Shown one piece after another: positions 9,361 through 17,621 of a DNA stretch of 64,000 bases. The DNA comes from Bacilli bacterium. GTDB lineage: Bacteria > Bacillota_I > Bacilli_A > RFN20 > CAG-826. The stretch spans positions 62,001-126,000 of the forward strand of contig CAAGAN010000038.1 of assembly GCA_900767825.1 (NCBI GenBank), in the 5' to 3' direction. Every line of letters starts with the position of its first letter. The first letter of the stretch is position 1. The position numbers were made by a program, and so were the translations under genes. The notes beneath the pieces were generated by a model, which searched no databases, had not been told where the DNA came from, and worked only from the letters and a program-made list of their open reading frames with translations.

Positions 9361-10468
9361 CGCTTCTTACCTTCATAAATATCGTATCAGGATTTTTTTG
9401 ATCATATAATTCATTCGCCCACATAAGGGTAACTGAATCTTCTTTACCAATGTTTGTTATGGAATGGGTATATCCTGGAGGTATATCGATTACTTCTAAT
9501 TTATCTCCGCTTGTCTTAATTGAAATTATTTCATCTGAATCTATTTTCCTAAATTCAGTAAGGCAAGTCCCGGATACAACAAGGAATTTCTCATTCTTTG
9601 TGTGATGGTAATGATTACCTTTAGTAATCCCAGGTTTAGATATATTAATTGATACCTGTCCCTGCCCGATTGTCTTTAATACTTCGGTAAATGAACCCCT
9701 GTAATCTTTATGCATATCTAATGGATAGGCAAAATTAGATTTATCTAGATAACTTAGATAAGTCGAATGTAGCTTCTTTTCAAATGGAGTAGCTATATTA
9801 GGCACCATATGGTTAATTCTAGATTGCTTGAAGCTTTCTAATAATGAGGCAACTTCTTCTAGAGTCTTGGAATAATGGGGCTCGACATAAAGAATTTCGT
9901 TAGATCCAGCATGATTTCCTTCGATAATAGAAATGAAGCTAGATGCAATATCATCGATATAGACAAAATCGATAGACGGGGCATCTTTATTTATTTCTAT
10001 AGGCAAATCGTGAGCAATGTTATAACACCAAGTCGCGATTACTGAATTATAGGAAGGTCTGCACCACTTCCCAAATACGTTATATAGCCTAAATACATAT
10101 ACGGGGTGGTTATTTTCTTTTGAAAAAGAGAAAAATAGGTCTTCTGCCATCTTCTTGCTTTTCCCATAATCTGAAGTAGATGTCGCTTTAGTTGAACTAG
10201 TTAGAATTATAGGAGACTTAGATCCTACTTTCTTGACTATATCTAATAATCTAGCAGCAAAATTGACATTGCCATCATAGAATTCTTCTTTGCTTAAAGG
10301 TCTATTGATTCCGGCAAGGTTAATAATAAAATCGCTAGAAGAGACATATTCTTCTAATTTATCTTCATCCCCAACATCATAACTTAAAACTTCATATCCT
10401 TTTTCTTTAAGGAAAAAAGACAAGTTCTTACCAATAAATCCTTTCGCACCAGTTAGAAGTATCTTCAT
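9353..10468 (-). CDS. capF: CapF: bifunctional epimerase-reductase of UDP-FucNAc synthesis
   Basis: This protein combines an N-terminal NAD(P)-binding epimerase/reductase domain (LLTGAKGFIGKNL close to the start) with a C-terminal cupin. The cupin has GNHYHHTKNEKFLVVSG and a DIPPGYTHSITNIG metal/substrate-binding pattern. That two-domain layout is diagnostic of CapF, in which the cupin epimerises and the short-chain dehydrogenase domain reduces the intermediate from CapE. I chose the ATG at 10466-10468 over the TTG three codons upstream. It overlaps the capE stop as ATGA, GGAGG lies 12 bases before it, and the product then starts MKILLTGAKG. It lies in the order capE-capF-capG on one transcript. 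Confidence 0.92.
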   Translation of the reverse strand: MKILLTGAKGFIGKNLSFFLKEKGYEVLSYDVGDEDKLEEYVSSSDFIINLAGINRPLSKEEFYDGNVNFAARLLDIVKKVGSKSPIILTSSTKATSTSDYGKSKKMAEDLFFSFSKENNHPVYVFRLYNVFGKWCRPSYNSVIATWCYNIAHDLPIEINKDAPSIDFVYIDDIASSFISIIEGNHAGSNEILYVEPHYSKTLEEVASLLESFKQSRINHMVPNIATPFEKKLHSTYLSYLDKSNFAYPLDMHKDYRGSFTEVLKTIGQGQVSINISKPGITKGNHYHHTKNEKFLVVSGTCLTEFRKIDSDEIISIKTSGDKLEVIDIPPGYTHSITNIGKEDSVTLMWANELYDQKNPDTIFMKVRSDE

Positions 10469-11484
10469 GAAAGGCAACTTCCTCCAAACAAGGATAATTT
10501 CTTAAGCAATTTCTTCATTCCCTCGACATCAAGTCGAGTCGTATTATGCGAATTATAGGTATCTATTTGATCCATCTTTGGCTCGCCTTTAGAGAAGTAT
10601 TTGTCATAATTCAAATCTCTATTATCGGCAGCAATTCTAAAGAAATTACCCATATCTTCTGCCCTAACCATTTCTTCTGAAGTCACTAGGGTCTCGTATA
10701 ATTTCTCCCCATGTCTAGTCCCAATGTTTTGGATACCAGTTTTAGATCCGGTTAGTTCAATAACAGCTTTGGCTAATGTATCAATTGTGGCAGCTGGAGC
10801 TTTTTGGACGAACAAATCACCTTGATGGGCGTGTTGAAAAGCAAACATAACTAGATCGACTGCATCATCTAGAGTCATCATGAATCTAGTCATGTCAGGA
10901 TTAGTAATAGTAATTGGCTTACCTGCCTTGATTTGGTCTAAAAATAACGGAATAACTGAACCCCTACTAGCCATGACATTACCATATCTAGTAAGGCAAA
11001 GAACTGTATCCCCTTCTAGTAGTTGCCTACTTCTAGCAATGACATTCTTTTCCATTAAGGCTTTTGTTATACCCATCGCATTAATTGGATAGGCGGCTTT
11101 ATCAGTAGATAGGAAAACTGCATTCTTTACATGGTTATTAACACAGGCCGTAATAACATTATCCGAGCCAAGTACATTAGTCTTAGTAGCTTCTAAAGGA
11201 TAGAATTCGCAGGAAGGAACTTGCTTTAAAGCAGCGGCAGAGAAAACGTAATCAACACCTTTGAAGGCATTTACTATCGAATTATAGTCACGAACATCAC
11301 CGATATAGAATTTGAGTTTCTCATCATCAAATTCCTTTCTCATGTCGTCTTGCTTCTTTTCGTCTCTAGAAAGTATCCTGATTTCCTTTATCCCTGTATG
11401 GAGGAAACGCCTAGTAACCGCGTGTCCAAAAGAACCGGTTCCCCCAGTCACAAGAAGAATCTTGTTATCAAATACATCACCCAT
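10465..11484 (-). CDS. capE: CapE: UDP-GlcNAc 4,6-dehydratase/5-epimerase
   Basis: This 339-residue SDR-family protein of the polysaccharide-synthesis CapD/CapE class has a nucleotide-binding VTGGTGSFGHAV motif at about residues 12-23 and FSAAALKQVPSCEFYP near 82. The dehydratase signature STDKAAYPINAMGITKALME near 127 lacks the usual YxxxK tyrosine and uses MxxxK, which is typical of CapE/FlaA1/WbjB. The enzyme converts UDP-GlcNAc to a 4-keto-6-deoxy-talose intermediate, the first step to UDP-L-FucNAc. It is the first gene of the operon. A TGCGATAAT extended -10 box and a GACGGAG ribosome site are visible upstream on the reverse strand. Confidence 0.92.
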   Translation of the reverse strand: MGDVFDNKILLVTGGTGSFGHAVTRRFLHTGIKEIRILSRDEKKQDDMRKEFDDEKLKFYIGDVRDYNSIVNAFKGVDYVFSAAALKQVPSCEFYPLEATKTNVLGSDNVITACVNNHVKNAVFLSTDKAAYPINAMGITKALMEKNVIARSRQLLEGDTVLCLTRYGNVMASRGSVIPLFLDQIKAGKPITITNPDMTRFMMTLDDAVDLVMFAFQHAHQGDLFVQKAPAATIDTLAKAVIELTGSKTGIQNIGTRHGEKLYETLVTSEEMVRAEDMGNFFRIAADNRDLNYDKYFSKGEPKMDQIDTYNSHNTTRLDVEGMKKLLKKLSLFGGSCLS

Positions 11485-11544
11485 TAATAAAACTCCGTCA
11501 CTTAATGGTTAGATTATCGCACTTTTTAGATAGAAAAAGTAGTT

Positions 11545-12447
11545 TTACTTAGTAACGAAGTCTGCAACGTCTTTAAAGACCATCTCTTTTTCGGTCTCAT
11601 TAAGTATTTCATGTCTCATATGGTCATATAATTTCATGGACACTTTCTTTATTCCGAGTTTCTTATATGTCTCATATAGCCAGATAGGTCCTTTTGAATT
11701 TCTTCCGACTGGATCTTCTTTTCCAGCGATTATGAATATAGAAGTATTCTTATCGATATTCTTTAATTGCTTCTTGTCCCAGATAGTAGACATACCCTTA
11801 AGGAATCCTTTCCAGAAGGAACCCGTATTAAGCGCCCCACAATATGGGTCATTTTTATAATTCTCAAGATTTTCTTCATCATAAGAGAGCCAATCTAAAT
11901 CACTCTTCCTATCCTTAATCGATTTAGCGTAGGCATCAAGCGATAGCTTTTGGATTAATGGGACTGGCTTTTCTAGATTGGATTTATTAACAACGATATT
12001 CGCGATGAAAGAGGCTAGTTTCATTAAAAAACGTTGTCCCCCATTTGAACCACATAATATTATCTTATCTACTTTCCCTGGATAACGTTCCATGAAAGAC
12101 TGGGTCATAAATGAGCCCATGGAGTGGCCAAAATGAGTTGTAGGAAGGCCATTTGCTTTAGCCCTATCGACCATTAAGGCAATACCTTCGACATTCTTAA
12201 AGAATCCGTCTTTTGGCCAGATTTGTTGCCTTTCAACTGATTCAGCATTCAATCCTTGTCCGAATGCATCAAGGACAAAGACATTTATTTTCTTTGAATT
12301 TAGGTGTTTTGCCACTTCTATATATCTAGTAGCGTGTTCACACATGCCAGTCTGGATAGTCAAGTTGTATTTAGCGTCTTTAACGATATATTCGACGCCT
12401 TTCATCTTCTCGCCGGTTGATAAAGTAAGTTCAAATTCTTCGTGCAT
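11545..12447 (-). CDS. Alpha/beta hydrolase, monoacylglycerol-lipase-like
   Basis: This 300-residue protein has the nucleophile elbow GHSMGS (about residues 109-114), a late acid region FIIAGKEDPVG and a final LYDHMRHEILNE supplying the histidine. It is therefore a complete Ser-Asp-His hydrolase of the Hydrolase_4 (lysophospholipase/monoglyceride lipase) group. No signal peptide is visible, so it is cytosolic or loosely membrane-associated and probably acts on lipid esters. It is separated from galE upstream by a terminator and from capE downstream by about 60 bases, so it is likely a single-gene unit. Confidence 0.87.
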   Translation of the reverse strand: MHEEFELTLSTGEKMKGVEYIVKDAKYNLTIQTGMCEHATRYIEVAKHLNSKKINVFVLDAFGQGLNAESVERQQIWPKDGFFKNVEGIALMVDRAKANGLPTTHFGHSMGSFMTQSFMERYPGKVDKIILCGSNGGQRFLMKLASFIANIVVNKSNLEKPVPLIQKLSLDAYAKSIKDRKSDLDWLSYDEENLENYKNDPYCGALNTGSFWKGFLKGMSTIWDKKQLKNIDKNTSIFIIAGKEDPVGRNSKGPIWLYETYKKLGIKKVSMKLYDHMRHEILNETEKEMVFKDVADFVTK

Positions 12448-12548
12448 GGATTTTCTCTCCCTTAATTAAAATTATTCTAATCAAATCAAAAGATATTAAA
12501 AAGAGAATAAAACCACTTCTATGACAAAAAGACTCTTTTGTAAATAAA

Positions 12549-12577
12549 AAGGACTACTACATCATGCAATAGCCCTT
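12549..12577 (-). terminator. Terminator downstream of galE
   Basis: On the reverse strand, AAGGGCTA (12570-12577) pairs with TAGTCCTT (12549-12556), including one G-U pair, and a run of five T follows (12545-12550). It lies about 9 bases after the galE stop and ends the pcrA-to-galE operon. Confidence 0.75.
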
Positions 12578-12585
12578 CATGTTCT

Positions 12586-13596
12586 TTATATTCCGTTAGG
12601 ATTTTTCTTTTGGAAGTTATAAGCATCCCTACAGGCATCGATTACATTATATTTAGCAACCCAGCCTAATTCATTTTTAGCCTTATCGCATTCAGCATAA
12701 TTCTCTGCGACATCCCCTGCTCTTCTTCCTACTATTTCATAAGGAATCTTAACTCCGGTTGCCTTTTCAAAAGCAGAAATCATTTCTAATACGCTAGTAC
12801 CTTTTCCAGTACCTAGGTTATAGATAACTAAACCTGGATTTTCTTCTAGTTTTTTAATAGTAGCAACATGTCCTAAAGCCAAATCAACAACATGGATATA
12901 ATCCCTTATTCCAGATCCATCTGGAGTTGGGTAATCATCTCCATATACTTTTAGACATTTAAGCTTACCAATTGCTACTTGGCAAATATAAGGCATCAAG
13001 TTATTTGGAATGCCGTTTGGATCTTCTCCAAGTAATCCGCTTGGATGGGCACCAATTGGATTAAAGTAACGTAACAAGACTGCATTCATACTCTTATCGG
13101 CAGCACAATAATCAGTGATGATTCTTTCAATCATGACCTTAGTCTCGCCATATGGGTTAGTCGCACTCTTTACTGGGTCAGTTTCTTTTAATGGGACTCT
13201 ATCTGGAACTCCATATACAGTTGCAGAGGAAGAGAAGACTAACTTCTTGACGTTAAATTCTTTCATCAAAGTCAAAAGATTACATGTAGAAATAAGGTTA
13301 TTTGAATAATATTCGACTGGTTTAGCAACCGATTCCCCAACTGCTTTTAATCCAGCAAAATGGATGACTGCATCAAAATGTTCAGCTTCGAATACTTTTC
13401 TAAAAGAAGCCATGTCACAGCAATCGATTTCATAGAAAGTCGGCATTACTCCAGTTAATGTCTTGATTCTATTTAGGACTTCTTTCTTGGAATTATATAG
13501 ATTATCGACAACAGAGACTTCATATCCTTTTTCAATTAAGGCTATAACGGTTTCGCTTCCTATAAAACCAGTCCCTCCAGTAACTAGAATTCTCAT
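12586..13596 (-). CDS. galE: UDP-glucose 4-epimerase GalE
   Basis: This 336-residue protein shows the GalE landmarks: TGGTGFIGSETV at residues 6-17, HFAGLKAVGESVAKP near 79-93, FSSSATVYG near 120, and the catalytic NPYGETKVMIE (YxxxK) near 148. RYFNPIGAHPSG and RDYIHVVDLA are also present. It interconverts UDP-glucose and UDP-galactose and supplies precursors for surface glycans. Its ATG overlaps the stop of the upstream unknown gene by 4 bases, so it is the last gene of the pcrA-ligA-gatCAB operon. Confidence 0.95.
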   Translation of the reverse strand: MRILVTGGTGFIGSETVIALIEKGYEVSVVDNLYNSKKEVLNRIKTLTGVMPTFYEIDCCDMASFRKVFEAEHFDAVIHFAGLKAVGESVAKPVEYYSNNLISTCNLLTLMKEFNVKKLVFSSSATVYGVPDRVPLKETDPVKSATNPYGETKVMIERIITDYCAADKSMNAVLLRYFNPIGAHPSGLLGEDPNGIPNNLMPYICQVAIGKLKCLKVYGDDYPTPDGSGIRDYIHVVDLALGHVATIKKLEENPGLVIYNLGTGKGTSVLEMISAFEKATGVKIPYEIVGRRAGDVAENYAECDKAKNELGWVAKYNVIDACRDAYNFQKKNPNGI

Positions 13597-14396
13597 TTCT
13601 TCTTCTCCTTCTTGGATTTATTTTCTTCCTTGCTAGGCTTTGCCTTAGCTTTTTCTTTTTCTTTCTCTTTTACTTCTTCCTTCTTGGCTTTTGCTTTAGC
13701 GTGGGTATATTTAGCCTCTGCTAATCGCTTTGCCTCTTTTTCATTCGCAATGGCTTCATGTTTTAATTCATGGCTAGAAGGAGTTACTTCTAATGTCGCC
13801 ACTTCTCCATGAAGTTCATTACGTAATAAGGATATGATGTAATCAGAAAGCAATTTGTTGGCCTGGCTAGATATAGCAAGGCGAAGTGCTAATAAACCAA
13901 GGCTATCCCTAGCGTTTTCAGTCGCTTTCTTTGGGCTTGTCTTGGCTTCAGCTTTATAACGTTTGGCAATTTGGTCTATCTTAATAGAAACTTTATCGCT
14001 AGATTCAGAGATAATTGAAGTCTCTAATTCGCAAAAGAAGGCATATAGTTTCCCTTTATCGGTGGATATACCTTTATCTAATTCAAGCAATAAAGACATA
14101 TCTGACATAGACAAAGTATTCTTCATGAGGGAAATTGCCATCAAATAGCCAATTTGGTCACGTGAATATTTTTTCTTGACAGGTTCAGAAACCATCTTGG
14201 CCTTAACATAGTTATTTACCATGAAGGAAGTTAGTTTCTTTTCTTCATTTGGAGAAAGAGTTTCAAGGGCTCCATTAATGAATTTAAGCACCTGCTCCAT
14301 ATAAAGTTCTACTCCAGGTAGTTCTTTATATTTAGGTAACGAAAAAGAGGATACTTCCTTTATGTATTGCTTAAGAAGCTCAATCTCTTTTTCCAT
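13593..14396 (-). CDS. Unknown cytosolic protein with charged C-terminal tail (267 aa)
   Basis: No family recognised. Residues 1-205 are predicted mostly helical with no membrane segment. From about 206 the sequence becomes a low-complexity tail dominated by Lys, Glu and Ala (KEKEKAKAKPSKEENKSK), likely a disordered or single-helix extension that may bind RNA or ribosomes. It sits between gatB (6-base gap) and galE (4-base overlap) and is thus co-expressed with the amidotransferase. Confidence 0.7.
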   Translation of the reverse strand: MEKEIELLKQYIKEVSSFSLPKYKELPGVELYMEQVLKFINGALETLSPNEEKKLTSFMVNNYVKAKMVSEPVKKKYSRDQIGYLMAISLMKNTLSMSDMSLLLELDKGISTDKGKLYAFFCELETSIISESSDKVSIKIDQIAKRYKAEAKTSPKKATENARDSLGLLALRLAISSQANKLLSDYIISLLRNELHGEVATLEVTPSSHELKHEAIANEKEAKRLAEAKYTHAKAKAKKEEVKEKEKEKAKAKPSKEENKSKKEKKK

Positions 14397-14401
14397 AATT
14401 A

Positions 14402-15832
14402 TTACCTTTTGTTAATTTCTTCGTTCATTATTTTAGCAACTAACGAAGCATTTATCTTCCCTTTTCCTTTTTTCATGACTTGTCCGATAAGGAATCCAAT
14501 AGCCCTGCCATTGCCGCCTTTAAAGTCAGCAATAGACTGTGGGTTTGCATCTAATACCTCAGTTACCAAAGGTAGTATCTCGCCTGCATCGTTAGATTGC
14601 TTCTCGATATGAAGAGCTTTAACTGCATCTTCAATAGAAGAATCATTATCAAGGCAATAGAAGAAAATATCCGCGCATTGCTTATGTGAATACCCTTCTT
14701 CTTGCATAGATGCTAGTTTCGCTAAATCTTCAGGAGCTAATTTAAAATCAGCCATGGTCAAGCCATTTTTATTTAGATATGAATTAGTCTCTACAATTAG
14801 GAAATTGGATATGGTCTTGGCTAATTTTTCATTGCCCTTGATACATTTTTCAAAATAATAGGCCATATCTAATGAAGACAAGATGATATCGGCATCTACT
14901 TCTGCTAAGCCATATGACATATATCTATTCTTTTTCGAATCATATAATTCAGGGCAAGTAGATATTGCCTCATTAACAAATTCATCGCTTAATATGATTG
15001 GAGTTATATTTGGTTCAGGGAAATATTTATAGTCAACCGCATCGGTTTTCTTTCTCATCAAAATAGTCTTGCCACTAGATTCATCAAACCTTCTAGTTTC
15101 TTGCTCAACCTTGCCTCCACTTAATAAAATGGAGCTTTGCCTAGATATTTCATAGGCCAAGGCTAATTCAATATTCTTTAAGGAATTGAGGTTCTTTAAT
15201 TCGACTTTCGTGCCAAATTCGCTTGACCCATATGGTCTTAAAGATACATTTACGTCAACTCTAAGGGAGCCTTCTTCCATCTTGCCATCGCTAGTTAAGG
15301 AATAGACAACTATATTCCTAATTGCTTCGACATATCTACTCGCCTCAACATCTGATCTCATCTCTGGATAAGAGACGATTTCAACTAATGGGGCACCTGC
15401 CCTATTGTAGTCTAGAAGAGAATAGTCAACGAAATGGAGTTGCTTACATGTATCTTCTTCCATGTGGATACGTTCGATTCCAATACGTTTAGGATTGCCA
15501 TCTTTATCCTTGATCATTAAATATCCATTAGATCCGATAGGCCTTCTTTGCTGGGTAATCTGGAATCCCTTTGGAAGGTCGGCATAGAAATAATTCTTTC
15601 TATCAAAATGAAGAGTATGGTCAATATTCATATGCAAGGCATTTGCAACTCTAATTGCATTGATAACTGCTTGCTTATTGACTACTGGCATCGTCCCAGG
15701 GAAAGCCATATCGAAAGGAGTGACTTCGCTATTTGGGAAACGCGAGAAAGAATTTGGAGAAGAAGAAAACATCTTGGATTTTGTTTTCATCTGGACATGG
15801 ATTTCAAGTCCGATAACTGGTTCAAAATTCAT
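14402..15832 (-). CDS. gatB: Asp/Glu-tRNA(Asn/Gln) amidotransferase subunit B
   Basis: This 476-residue protein has the expected GatB length and motifs: VIGLEIHVQMKTKSKMFS at residues 5-22, RKNYFYADLPKGFQITQ near 86-102, and the LEEDTCK-type HMEEDTCKQLH near 128. A YqeY/tail domain lies at the C-terminus (QSIADFKGGNGRAIGFLIGQ). GatB binds the mischarged tRNA and activates its carboxylate in the GatCAB complex, which converts Glu-tRNA(Gln) to Gln-tRNA(Gln). The ATG overlaps the gatA stop by 4 bases. Confidence 0.97.
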   Translation of the reverse strand: MNFEPVIGLEIHVQMKTKSKMFSSSPNSFSRFPNSEVTPFDMAFPGTMPVVNKQAVINAIRVANALHMNIDHTLHFDRKNYFYADLPKGFQITQQRRPIGSNGYLMIKDKDGNPKRIGIERIHMEEDTCKQLHFVDYSLLDYNRAGAPLVEIVSYPEMRSDVEASRYVEAIRNIVVYSLTSDGKMEEGSLRVDVNVSLRPYGSSEFGTKVELKNLNSLKNIELALAYEISRQSSILLSGGKVEQETRRFDESSGKTILMRKKTDAVDYKYFPEPNITPIILSDEFVNEAISTCPELYDSKKNRYMSYGLAEVDADIILSSLDMAYYFEKCIKGNEKLAKTISNFLIVETNSYLNKNGLTMADFKLAPEDLAKLASMQEEGYSHKQCADIFFYCLDNDSSIEDAVKALHIEKQSNDAGEILPLVTEVLDANPQSIADFKGGNGRAIGFLIGQVMKKGKGKINASLVAKIMNEEINKR

Positions 15833-17298
15833 AGATTTCCCTCCTTTTTGTTTAAGACGCTTAGGTTAGATAAGCCACTATTTTCTTCGAATTTATTGGC
15901 AATATTGAACAATAATGATTCCTCGAATTTCCTTCCCATGAAGTTAACTCCTAATGGAAGTGAATTCTCTAATGTTAATGGAAGGGTAATTGAAGGTAAT
16001 CCGGCAAAATTACCAAGGGCAAGTTGGTTATCAGCGATTAGATATTCGCTAGATAATTTGTTGCTGCTTCCTTCAAATAACGGGGCAACATTAGGTGCAG
16101 CTGGAGTTAGGATTGCATCGTAAGAAGATAATATTTCATTAACTTTCTCAACAATCTTGGCCCTTACTTTAGTAGCACGTAAGAACAATACATCCTGGTT
16201 TTCTCTCATTAAAGCAAAACTTCCGATGACAAATCTTCTTTTAATTAGCTCCGAGAATCCTTTAGTCCTGGCATTCATCATTACTTCTTGATAACTATTG
16301 CCTCCATAATTTGGACCAAACTTAATGCCATCTAGATTTGCATCGTTACTAGTAGCCTCGGCACAAGAAATTACTATATAGGCTGGATAAATTGCCTTTA
16401 ATAATTCTAATGGGAAAGATACATAATCTACTATAGCACCCTCTTCTTTTAGCTTTTCTACGCCTTTTTCAAAAGAAGAAATAAGCTTTTTATCACTTAC
16501 TGATTCATTTATTTCCTTAATAACTGCAATCTTTCTTCCTTTTATAGAATCATCTATATGGGTTAAGTAATTAGGTACTTCTACAGTTGATGAAGTTGAA
16601 TCTTTTTCGTCTCTTCCTGCTAAAGCATTTAATAAAACGGCACTATCTTTAACTGAACGGGTGAAATATCCAACATGGTCTAGGCTTGGGGCAAATGGGA
16701 ATAAACCAAATCTAGAAATCCTTCCCCAGGTTGGTTTCATTCCTACTAATCCAGCATAGGCAGCTGGCTTTCTAACTGAGTCACCAGTATCGCTTCCAGT
16801 AGAAAAAGGAACGACCCCTGCACTAGTTAAGGCAGCACTACCGCAGCTAGATCCGCCAACCATTCTCGTATGAGTTTCATCATATGGGTTAAATGTTTTT
16901 CCTTTATGACCAGTCGTACCAGTTCCACCCATGGCTAATTCATCCATCGTGGATTTGCCAATCATGATGGCTTTCTTTTGCTTTAATCTAGCTACTACTT
17001 CAGCATCAAAAACAGGAACATATCCATTCAAGACATTACTAGATGCCGTAGTTTCTATTCCTTTGGTAGAGAAATTATCCTTGCAGAAAAATGGAATCCC
17101 CCATAATGGGTTATCTATTTCTACTTCTTTTAAAGATGATGCAAATTCTATCGCGCCTTGCTCATCTAATATCTCTATCGCGTTATTTTTGTCTTCCTTG
17201 GCCCGCTTTATTGCCTCTAATGTTAATTCAATAGGAGTGACTTCTTTGTCGACATAGGCCTTATGTATTTCTAATATTGTTCTATCTAAAACTGACAT
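15829..17298 (-). CDS. gatA: Asp/Glu-tRNA(Asn/Gln) amidotransferase subunit A
   Basis: This amidase-signature enzyme releases ammonia from glutamine for GatB. The Lys-Ser-Ser triad region is visible as FCKDNF, followed by the signature GGSSCGSAAL and the catalytic-serine loop STGSDTGDSVRKPAAYAG. The frame is open for 18 more codons upstream, but I chose the ATG at 17296-17298 (product MSVLDRTILEIHKAY). AAAGGTGG lies about 8 bases before it, it begins one base after the gatC stop, and the upstream codons would lie inside gatC. The length of about 489 residues is normal. Confidence 0.96.
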   Translation of the reverse strand: MSVLDRTILEIHKAYVDKEVTPIELTLEAIKRAKEDKNNAIEILDEQGAIEFASSLKEVEIDNPLWGIPFFCKDNFSTKGIETTASSNVLNGYVPVFDAEVVARLKQKKAIMIGKSTMDELAMGGTGTTGHKGKTFNPYDETHTRMVGGSSCGSAALTSAGVVPFSTGSDTGDSVRKPAAYAGLVGMKPTWGRISRFGLFPFAPSLDHVGYFTRSVKDSAVLLNALAGRDEKDSTSSTVEVPNYLTHIDDSIKGRKIAVIKEINESVSDKKLISSFEKGVEKLKEEGAIVDYVSFPLELLKAIYPAYIVISCAEATSNDANLDGIKFGPNYGGNSYQEVMMNARTKGFSELIKRRFVIGSFALMRENQDVLFLRATKVRAKIVEKVNEILSSYDAILTPAAPNVAPLFEGSSNKLSSEYLIADNQLALGNFAGLPSITLPLTLENSLPLGVNFMGRKFEESLLFNIANKFEENSGLSNLSVLNKKEGNL

Positions 17299-17299
17299 A

Positions 17300-17596
17300 T
17301 TAAATGACCACCTTTGGTAATTTGATTTGGTTATCCATAGTAACTTTTGCATTCTTTAAAGCAACTTCAGTTTCTAATGGAGTTACCGGAATATCTTCTC
17401 TTAAATAAGAAGTCTCGCAGTCAAAAGGGAAAGTCATGGACTCATAAGAGTCAATATCTTTAATCTCTCCTAATAATTCCATTTGCTTTGTCAAAATAAC
17501 AAATTCTTCATAAAGAGTATCGACTTCAGCAGGAGTTAATTTAAACATCAATCTCATAGCCGCGTCATTTAGAACTTCTTTTGTAATCTTTTTCAT
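17300..17596 (-). CDS. gatC: Asp/Glu-tRNA(Asn/Gln) amidotransferase subunit C
   Basis: This 98-residue small belt subunit has the typical helical N-terminus (LMFKLTPAEVDTLYEEFVIL) and the central PFDCETSYLREDIP segment corresponding to the conserved LREDxP of GatC. It wraps around GatA and stabilises the complex. It is the first of the three gat genes in the order C-A-B, 26 bases after ligA. Confidence 0.93.
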   Translation of the reverse strand: MKKITKEVLNDAAMRLMFKLTPAEVDTLYEEFVILTKQMELLGEIKDIDSYESMTFPFDCETSYLREDIPVTPLETEVALKNAKVTMDNQIKLPKVVI

Positions 17597-17621
17597 AAAT
17601 AACCTCTTTGAAAGTATACTA

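Noticed and set aside
17299..17352. The 18-codon upstream extension of gatA.
   Set aside because: It overlaps gatC and lacks a ribosome site, whereas the ATG at 17298 has AAAGGTGG and gives a normal GatA N-terminus.
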